Of a DNA stretch of 64,000 bases, positions 61,627 to 64,000 are shown in pieces (position 1 is the first letter of the stretch; every line of letters starts with the position of its first letter). The DNA is from Acerihabitans arboris. GTDB lineage: Bacteria > Pseudomonadota > Gammaproteobacteria > Enterobacterales > Enterobacteriaceae. A program made the translations under genes and the position numbers. Location: contig NZ_WUBS01000015.1 in NCBI RefSeq assembly GCF_010131535.1, positions 62,001 through 126,000 on the forward strand, read 5' to 3'. Under the pieces are notes generated by a model. The model was not told the DNA's origin and searched no databases. It worked only from the letters and a program-made list of their open reading frames with translations.

Positions 61627-61677
61627 TCGGGCGGAAGTTAACTGAGTCTCCATTCTAACCGATAGTCATATCGTGAA

Positions 61678-61732
61678 ATATTTGCGGATCGGAGGGGAAA
61701 ATTATAACCCTCTGACCCGACGCCGCAAATTT
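61678..61732. terminator. Extended hairpin between the ribbon-helix-helix gene and queC
   Basis: Outer stem ATTTGCGG (61680-61687) with CCGCAAAT (61723-61730), inner stem CGGAGGG (61690-61696) with CCCTCTG (61708-61714, one G-T pair). It lies between convergent genes and may terminate both; the flanks are T/A-rich but without a clear T-run. Confidence 0.5.
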
Positions 61733-61812
61733 ATCATCAACCCGCTATTGCTAATCGGCCAAGCTATTTACCGGTGAACAGCCCGCCTGTGCGACGGGTA
61801 AAAGAATGCTTA

Positions 61813-62508
61813 TCAGAGCGCCGCTTTTGCTTTCATCTGCGCCATCACCACCGTCGGTTGCTCCAGATAATCCGCCAGACCCTTGGCGCGCAGGTGACAT
61901 GCCGCGCAGGTGCCGCAGCCGTCGCCCTTGATGCCGTTATAGCAGGTCAGGGTTTCATCGCGCACCAGATCGAGATGCTGATAATAATCGGCCAATGCCC
62001 AGGTCTGCGCTTTGTTCAGCCACATCAGCGGCGTGGCAAACCGGATATCGCGGGCCATGCCCAGGATGACCGCCTGGTTCAAGGCCTTGACGAACTCATC
62101 GCGGCAATCGGGATAACCGGAAAAATCCGTTTCGCACACGCCGGTAATCACCGTCTGGGCGCCTACCTGATAGGCGTAAATCGACGCCAGCGTCAGGAAC
62201 AGGATGTTACGTCCCGGCACAAAGGTATTGGGCAACGCGCCGCCGGCGCCGTTGTCAAAATGGGGCACCGGAATGTTATCCCGGGTCAGGCTGCTGACCG
62301 CCAAATCGTTAAGCAAACGGGCGTCAATAACTTTATGGGCGCGGGCCCCCAGCCTGGCCGCCAGCGCGCGGGCAATCTCGATTTCGGCCCGGTGCCGCTG
62401 GCCGTAATCAAAGGTCACGCAGTGTACGTCGTCATACTGCGTTAACGCCTGTATCAGGCAGGTTGTTGAATCCTGCCCGCCGCTAAACACTACCACCGCT
62501 CGTTTCAT
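61813..62508 (-). CDS. queC: 7-cyano-7-deazaguanine synthase QueC
   Basis: QueC converts carboxydeazaguanine to preQ0 with ATP and ammonia in queuosine synthesis, upstream of Tgt and QueA found at 21-23 kb. The 231-residue protein equals E. coli in length, with P-loop SGGQDSTT (residues 9-16), [18 protein letters not shown], and the zinc cluster [19 protein letters not shown]. The start at 62508 is set by [11 protein letters not shown]; the longer frame to 62562 is dropped. Confidence 0.97.
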   Translation of the reverse strand: MKRAVVVFSGGQDSTTCLIQALTQYDDVHCVTFDYGQRHRAEIEIARALAARLGARAHKVIDARLLNDLAVSSLTRDNIPVPHFDNGAGGALPNTFVPGRNILFLTLASIYAYQVGAQTVITGVCETDFSGYPDCRDEFVKALNQAVILGMARDIRFATPLMWLNKAQTWALADYYQHLDLVRDETLTCYNGIKGDGCGTCAACHLRAKGLADYLEQPTVVMAQMKAKAAL

Positions 62509-62579
62509 ATCATTACTCAACTTAAGAAGCCACGGCCTGTATGGTAACGCCTCCTTGGCCATTTGGCATCTTTCACGCG

Positions 62580-63620
62580 CTAGAGCGTTTCGAGTATTTC
62601 ACTCCAGGGGGCGAGATCGCCGATATGCTCGTGTACCCACTCCGGCCGGTAATAGGTATCCTGGTAGCGTTCCCCTCCGTCGCACAACAACGTGACGATG
62701 GACCCTTGCCGCCCCTCGGCCCGCATCCTGTTTGCCAGCTGCAGCGCGCCCCACATATTGGTGCCGGTGGACGCGCCCACCCTGCGGCCGAGGATCGGCT
62801 CGAGCCAGTAGAGCGTGGCGATGCTGGCCGCGTCCGGCACCTGGATCATTTCGTCAATCACATCGGCGATAAACGACGGCTCCACGCGCGGGCGGCCGAT
62901 GCCTTCTATCCGGCTGGCCAAGGCGGCGGTAAGGGAGGCATCCCGATGATGAAAATAATCGCTGAACACCGAGTTCTCAGGGTCGACCACCACCAGGCGG
63001 GTATCATGGCCCTGGTAACGGATATAACGTCCGAGCGTGGCCGACGTGCCGCCGGTACCGGCGCTCATGACGATATAATCGGGTTCGGCGCAGGGTTCCC
63101 GCGCCATCTGGCGGAAAATGCTTTCGGCGATATTGTTGTTGCCGCGCCAGTCGGTGGCCCGCTCGGCATAGGTAAACTGATCCATGTAATGGCCGCTCAA
63201 CTCCCGGGCCAGGGCTTTCGCCTCGTGATAGATCATGGCGCTGTGCCCGACAAAATGGCAGCGGCCGCCGTAAAAAGTAATCTGCTCTATTTTCCGCTTT
63301 GCCGTGCATTCCGGCATTACGGCGATAAACGGCAGGCCGAGCAGCCGGGCAAAATAGGCTTCCGATACCGCCGTGCTGCCCGAAGACGCCTCTATGATCG
63401 GCGTACCCTGTTTGATCCAGCCGTTGCACAGGCCATACAAAAACAATGAGCGCGCAAGCCGATGCTTCAGGCTGCCGGACGGATGCGTACTCTCATCTTT
63501 GAGATAGAAAAAAATGTCCGGAAACGCCGGCAGTTGAAAACGGATTAAATGCGTATCGGCGGAGCGCTGGAAATCCGACTGGATCTCGCTGATTGCCTGT
63601 TTCACCCACGGCGCTGTCAT
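62580..63620 (-). CDS. PLP-dependent cysteine synthase-family enzyme, probable cysteine desulfidase
   Basis: A 346-residue fold type II PLP enzyme. K52 in PSGSLKHR is the PLP lysine; [21 protein letters not shown] (in parts [13 protein letters not shown]) and [19 protein letters not shown] bind substrate and phosphate. The start at 63620 has AAGGATAATT upstream. It is divergent from decR, whose E. coli product senses cysteine and activates a cysteine-degrading system. By this context, and by a recalled inducible cysteine desulfidase-regulator pair (CcdA-CcdR) in Pantoea, the gene probably removes excess cysteine. Cysteine synthase or another lyase activity is not excluded. Confidence 0.8.
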   Translation of the reverse strand: MTAPWVKQAISEIQSDFQRSADTHLIRFQLPAFPDIFFYLKDESTHPSGSLKHRLARSLFLYGLCNGWIKQGTPIIEASSGSTAVSEAYFARLLGLPFIAVMPECTAKRKIEQITFYGGRCHFVGHSAMIYHEAKALARELSGHYMDQFTYAERATDWRGNNNIAESIFRQMAREPCAEPDYIVMSAGTGGTSATLGRYIRYQGHDTRLVVVDPENSVFSDYFHHRDASLTAALASRIEGIGRPRVEPSFIADVIDEMIQVPDAASIATLYWLEPILGRRVGASTGTNMWGALQLANRMRAEGRQGSIVTLLCDGGERYQDTYYRPEWVHEHIGDLAPWSEILETL

Positions 63621-63734
63621 AATTATTATCCTTATCGATGGAGACCACAGCATAACGAGGATAGAGGAAAAAAAGATTGCCATTTTCATTGGATTAACGT
63701 GTTATAAGAGAAATATTTTCTCCAAAATGACGAT
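63621..63734. promoter_or_regulatory. Divergent region of decR and the cysteine enzyme, with a dyad
   Basis: 114 AT-rich bases. GAGAAA-TAT-TTTCTC (63708-63722) is a perfect 15-base dyad 13 bases before the decR ATG, a good candidate for the binding site of the Lrp-type DecR protein. Its place near the decR start suggests autoregulation together with control of the divergent gene. Confidence 0.55.
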
Positions 63735-64000
63735 ATGCTAGATAAAACTGACCGCAAATTGCTCTCATTGCTACAGCAAGACTGTACCTTGCCCCTCCAG
63801 GCGCTGGCGGATGCGGTCAACCTGACCTCGACGCCCTGCTGGAAGAGACTCAAACGCCTGGAGGAAGCCGGTATCGTACGCGCCAAGGTGGCGCTGCTGG
63901 ATAATGAAAAGTTGGGATTGGCATTAACCGCCTTTGTGCTGATCAAAACGCAGCAGCATAATAGCGACTGGTATCATGCCTTCGTGGCGCAGGTCACAGG
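63735..64000 (+). CDS. decR: Cysteine-responsive Lrp/AsnC regulator DecR, N-terminal part (cut by window end)
   Basis: The first 88 residues match E. coli DecR (YbaO) closely: [45 protein letters not shown] (helix-turn-helix), [23 protein letters not shown] (start of the ligand-binding domain). DecR responds to cysteine and activates detoxification genes. The gene continues past the window. It is divergent from a PLP enzyme, the likely target. Confidence 0.95.
   Translation, partial: MLDKTDRKLLSLLQQDCTLPLQALADAVNLTSTPCWKRLKRLEEAGIVRAKVALLDNEKLGLALTAFVLIKTQQHNSDWYHAFVAQVT

Overview
The window is a chromosomal segment of a gamma-proteobacterium of the order Enterobacterales. Almost every protein matches its Escherichia coli counterpart from end to end, and gene order follows the E. 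coli 8.6-10 min region (aroL ... rdgC ... sbcC-sbcD-phoB-phoR-brnQ-proY ... queA-tgt-yajC-secD-secF ... nrdR-ribD-ribH-nusB-thiL-pgpA ... dxs-ispA-xseB-thiI-yajL-panE-yajQ-yajR-cyoEDCBA-ampG-yajG-bolA-tig-clpP-clpX-lon-hupB-ppiD-ybaV ... queC ... decR). High G+C at third codon positions and the set of non-E. coli inserts suggest a Sodalis/Biostraticola-like, Pectobacterium-like or Serratia-like lineage; this placement is inference only. No rRNA, tRNA, CRISPR array, insertion sequence, prophage or integrase was seen, and the genes look intact, so this is not a decaying symbiont region.

Layout. 1-3.4 kb: end of an FAD/NAD reductase, then aroL-yaiA-ppnP and rdgC (aroM is absent). 3.4-6.8 kb: an accessory block with an unrecognised membrane protein and a LysR regulator divergent from a PRISE-type short-chain reductase. 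6.7-15 kb: sbcDC divergent from a phoB-phoR-pstS-like operon with a good Pho box. 15-19.6 kb: a MetE-domain protein behind a MetJ operator, then brnQ and proY. 19.6-27.5 kb: a 2-Cys peroxiredoxin, acpH, then queA, tgt, yajC, secD, secF and the lipoprotein yajI. 27.6-34.4 kb: nrdR, ribD, ribH, nusB, thiL, pgpA, yajO and an inserted dicarboxylate/amino-acid symporter. 34.4-42.9 kb: xseB-ispA-dxs (minus strand), thiI, panE-yajL, yajQ, yajR. 43-50.5 kb: cyoABCDE, ampG and yajG, all on the minus strand. 50.8-60.4 kb: bolA, tig, clpP, clpX, lon, hupB, ppiD, with heat-shock (sigma-32) promoters before clpP and lon. 60.4-64 kb: ybaV behind a 10-bp tandem repeat, an Arc-type ribbon-helix-helix protein, queC, and a PLP enzyme divergent from decR (cut by the window end).

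Functionally the window joins several core systems: phosphate sensing (PhoBR plus a PstS-like protein), queuosine synthesis (QueA, Tgt, QueC), Sec export (YajC-SecDF), riboflavin, thiamine and isoprenoid precursor synthesis, aerobic respiration (cytochrome bo3) and protein quality control (Tig, ClpXP, Lon, HU-beta, PpiD).

I did not find a clear new multi-gene system. The parts least explained by known genes are small: repeats and palindromes in intergenic DNA (upstream of ybaV, bolA, brnQ and cyoA), the ribbon-helix-helix gene with an inverted repeat over its ribosome binding site, the accessory membrane protein, the MetJ-controlled MetE paralogue, and the cysteine enzyme paired with decR.
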